From positions 644,640-708,639 of the forward strand of contig CP129489.1 in NCBI GenBank assembly GCA_030584065.1: DNA of 64,000 bases, given 5' to 3'. This DNA is from Flavobacteriales bacterium (lineage in GTDB: Bacteria; Bacteroidota; Bacteroidia; Flavobacteriales_F; PHOS-HE28). Made by a program: the position numbers and the translations under genes. The notes under the pieces were generated by a model. The model ran no database searches and was not told where the DNA came from. It saw only the letters and a list, made by a program, of their open reading frames with translations. Shown in pieces: positions 62,766 through 64,000 of the stretch (position 1 is its first letter; each line of letters opens with the position of its first letter).

Positions 62766-63140
62766 ATGAATTTCACCATCGAGGACAAAGGGCGGTACAC
62801 GCTCGTCACCAGCAATGCCGACAAGCTCGATACCAGTTGCGCGCCCGAATTGAAGAGCGAGCTCGTTTACCTCAACAAGACGGGCGTGCGCAATGTGATC
62901 ATCGACCTGGCGGCCACCCGCTATTGCGATTCCTCCGGATTGAGCGCCCTGCTCGTCGCCAATCGCCTGTGCAAGAGCGTGGGCGGAAGCTTGGTGGTCT
63001 GCGGATTGCAGGAGCCGGTGATGAAGCTCGTCCAGATCTCCCAGTTGGAGAGCGTGCTCTCCATCACACCCACAGCGGCCGAGGCGGTCGACCTCCTGTA
63101 CATGGAGGAGATCGAGAAGGACGTGAAGAAGGACCAATAA
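62766..63140 (+). CDS. STAS-domain anti-sigma factor antagonist
   Basis: 124 residues forming one STAS fold; YCDSSGLSALLVANRLCK holds the serine that is phosphorylated in SpoIIAA/RsbV proteins. Such proteins are switched by a kinase and a PP2C phosphatase; the phosphatase at 41327 is a candidate. Charged C-terminal tail (MEEIEKDVKKDQ). The next gene follows by 11 bases. Confidence 0.9.
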   Translation: MNFTIEDKGRYTLVTSNADKLDTSCAPELKSELVYLNKTGVRNVIIDLAATRYCDSSGLSALLVANRLCKSVGGSLVVCGLQEPVMKLVQISQLESVLSITPTAAEAVDLLYMEEIEKDVKKDQ

Positions 63141-63151
63141 CCCAACGCCGC

Positions 63152-63913
63152 ATGATCCGCAACGCTCTACTCTTCCTTGCGCTCGCCGCCAGTGCATCAG
63201 TGCTGGCGCAGCCCTGCACCCCCAACCCGCTGTATGCCGACAGCGTTTTCGGCGTATGGCCGGATACCCTTGAGAATTTTGCGCCGGCCACCTTGGGCCA
63301 GCCCTATAGCCAGGACCTCAACCTGATCGTTCCCCTGAACGCCCAGGACATCGATCCCACATTCCCGGCCGTGCAGATCGATTCGGTGGTGTTCGTGGGC
63401 GTCACCGGCCTGCCGGATGGACTGTCGGTCGCTTGTGCCTCCCAGACCCCGGCGCCCTGCACCTACCTGCCATCGGTGCTCGGCTGCGGCCTCATCTCCG
63501 GCACGCCGACCGTGGCTGATACATTCCCGCTCACCTTGGATGTGACGGGCTATTTCACCCTCTTCGGATCGGCGGTGCCTTACCCGCTCAGCTTTACCGG
63601 CTATCGCATCATCGTCACGGAGGATTTCTCAGGGACCGAGGAGCTGGCGGCACTGGGCCTGGCGGGCGTACGCAACGTCCCCAATCCGGTGCAGGGCCGC
63701 ACGCACATCGAGTTCCAGCTGAATCGCTCCAGCGAGGTGCGCGTGCGCGTCTTCAACCTGCTCGGCGATGAGCTCTGGAGTTTCAGGTCCTTGGCTAAGG
63801 CTGGCCTGAACCGTGTACCCTTCGAAGCCGGCGCCATGCCCGAAGGCGTGTACCTCTACAAGGTGGAAACGGGGCGCGAGGCATTCACGGGACGAATGAT
63901 GGTGAGCCGGTGA
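63152..63913 (+). CDS. Secreted protein with T9SS sorting domain
   Basis: 253 residues: signal peptide (ALLFLALAASASVLAQ), a putative-Ig-like body (CGLISGTPTVADTFPLTLDVTG, a pattern seen in He_PIG/cadherin-like domains) and a C-terminal type A sorting domain (VRNVPNPVQGRTHIEFQL, VRVFNLLGDELWSF, GVYLYKVETG). Expected at the cell surface; role unknown. A strong hairpin follows. Confidence 0.88.
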   Translation: MIRNALLFLALAASASVLAQPCTPNPLYADSVFGVWPDTLENFAPATLGQPYSQDLNLIVPLNAQDIDPTFPAVQIDSVVFVGVTGLPDGLSVACASQTPAPCTYLPSVLGCGLISGTPTVADTFPLTLDVTGYFTLFGSAVPYPLSFTGYRIIVTEDFSGTEELAALGLAGVRNVPNPVQGRTHIEFQLNRSSEVRVRVFNLLGDELWSFRSLAKAGLNRVPFEAGAMPEGVYLYKVETGREAFTGRMMVSR

Positions 63914-63936
63914 GCCGATCCCTTCAGTGAATATCC

Positions 63937-63960
63937 GGAAGGCCCCGCGAGGGGCCTTCC
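63937..63960 (+). terminator. Terminator hairpin after the last gene
   Basis: GGAAGGCCCC and GGGGCCTTCC, a perfect ten-base-pair stem with a GCGA tetraloop, 23 bases after the stop. Confidence 0.65.
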
Positions 63961-64000
63961 GCCTTCCATGGGCCATCGACGGTTCGAATTGATCACGCTT

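Overview
The window looks like a chromosomal segment of a high-GC member of the Bacteroidota, probably Flavobacteriales-like. The sequence evidence is: (1) secreted proteins with a signal peptide and a C-terminal type IX secretion (T9SS) sorting domain; (2) a fused CcoNO cbb3 oxidase with a CcoP carrying one haem c motif; (3) many start codons preceded within a few bases by TAnnTTTG-like elements, the Bacteroidota -7 promoter type, with few Shine-Dalgarno sequences; and (4) family members typical of the phylum (PafA-type phosphatase, DUF6132-like protein, OM helix-hairpin-helix barrel). No tRNA, rRNA, CRISPR array or insertion sequence was recognised.

Layout. 1-4.7 kb: a truncated outer-membrane-type protein, an EamA transporter, then an operon of a cysteine-dioxygenase-like cupin, a PAS histidine kinase and a receiver-Crp fusion. 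4.7-14.5 kb: a Crp/Fnr regulator and the whole cbb3 oxidase locus (ccoS-NO-Q-P-G-H, a SafE-like protein and the copper ATPase ccoI), with a possible 33-residue membrane microprotein upstream. 14.7-30.7 kb: envelope and secreted proteins (two OmpA-type proteins, purple acid phosphatase, SprB-like T9SS cargo, MATE pump, deiodinase-like protein, OM barrels). 30.8-36 kb: housekeeping run hpt-adk-obgE-PAP2-crcB-pafA. 36-40.3 kb: a ferric-iron ABC transporter (FbpABC type) that shows several lesions and looks like it is decaying. 40.3-48.9 kb: redoxin, PAS-PP2C phosphatase, two paralogous GT-C-like membrane proteins with miaA, and a CCA-adding enzyme. 48.9-53 kb: ring-1,2-phenylacetyl-CoA epoxidase genes paaA-D with divergent paaE, with hairpin repeats in the spacers. 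53-61.1 kb: a signalling block with two large sensor kinases, an acyltransferase-like gene, a large E1/ThiF-nitroreductase fusion and a divergent receiver. 61.1-64 kb: pyrR-pyrB, a STAS protein and a small T9SS cargo.

How parts may work together. A palindrome of the form CTGAC-N4-GTCAG (Crp/Fnr-like) lies at the same distance (36.5 bp from box centre to the last G of the -7 element) before ccoI and the cupin/kinase operon, and a degenerate copy sits at that distance before the DUF6132 gene. Further copies lie before ccoS and, degenerate, before paaA. This suggests one Crp/Fnr regulon joining respiration under low oxygen, a thiol-dioxygenase-like protein and the oxygen-requiring Paa enzyme. 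The best candidate for an undescribed system is 53.6-61.1 kb: an E1-like/flavin-reductase fusion and an N-acyltransferase-like protein, of a kind that could make or modify a small molecule, set among a 7TM-DISM kinase and two closely related receiver proteins.
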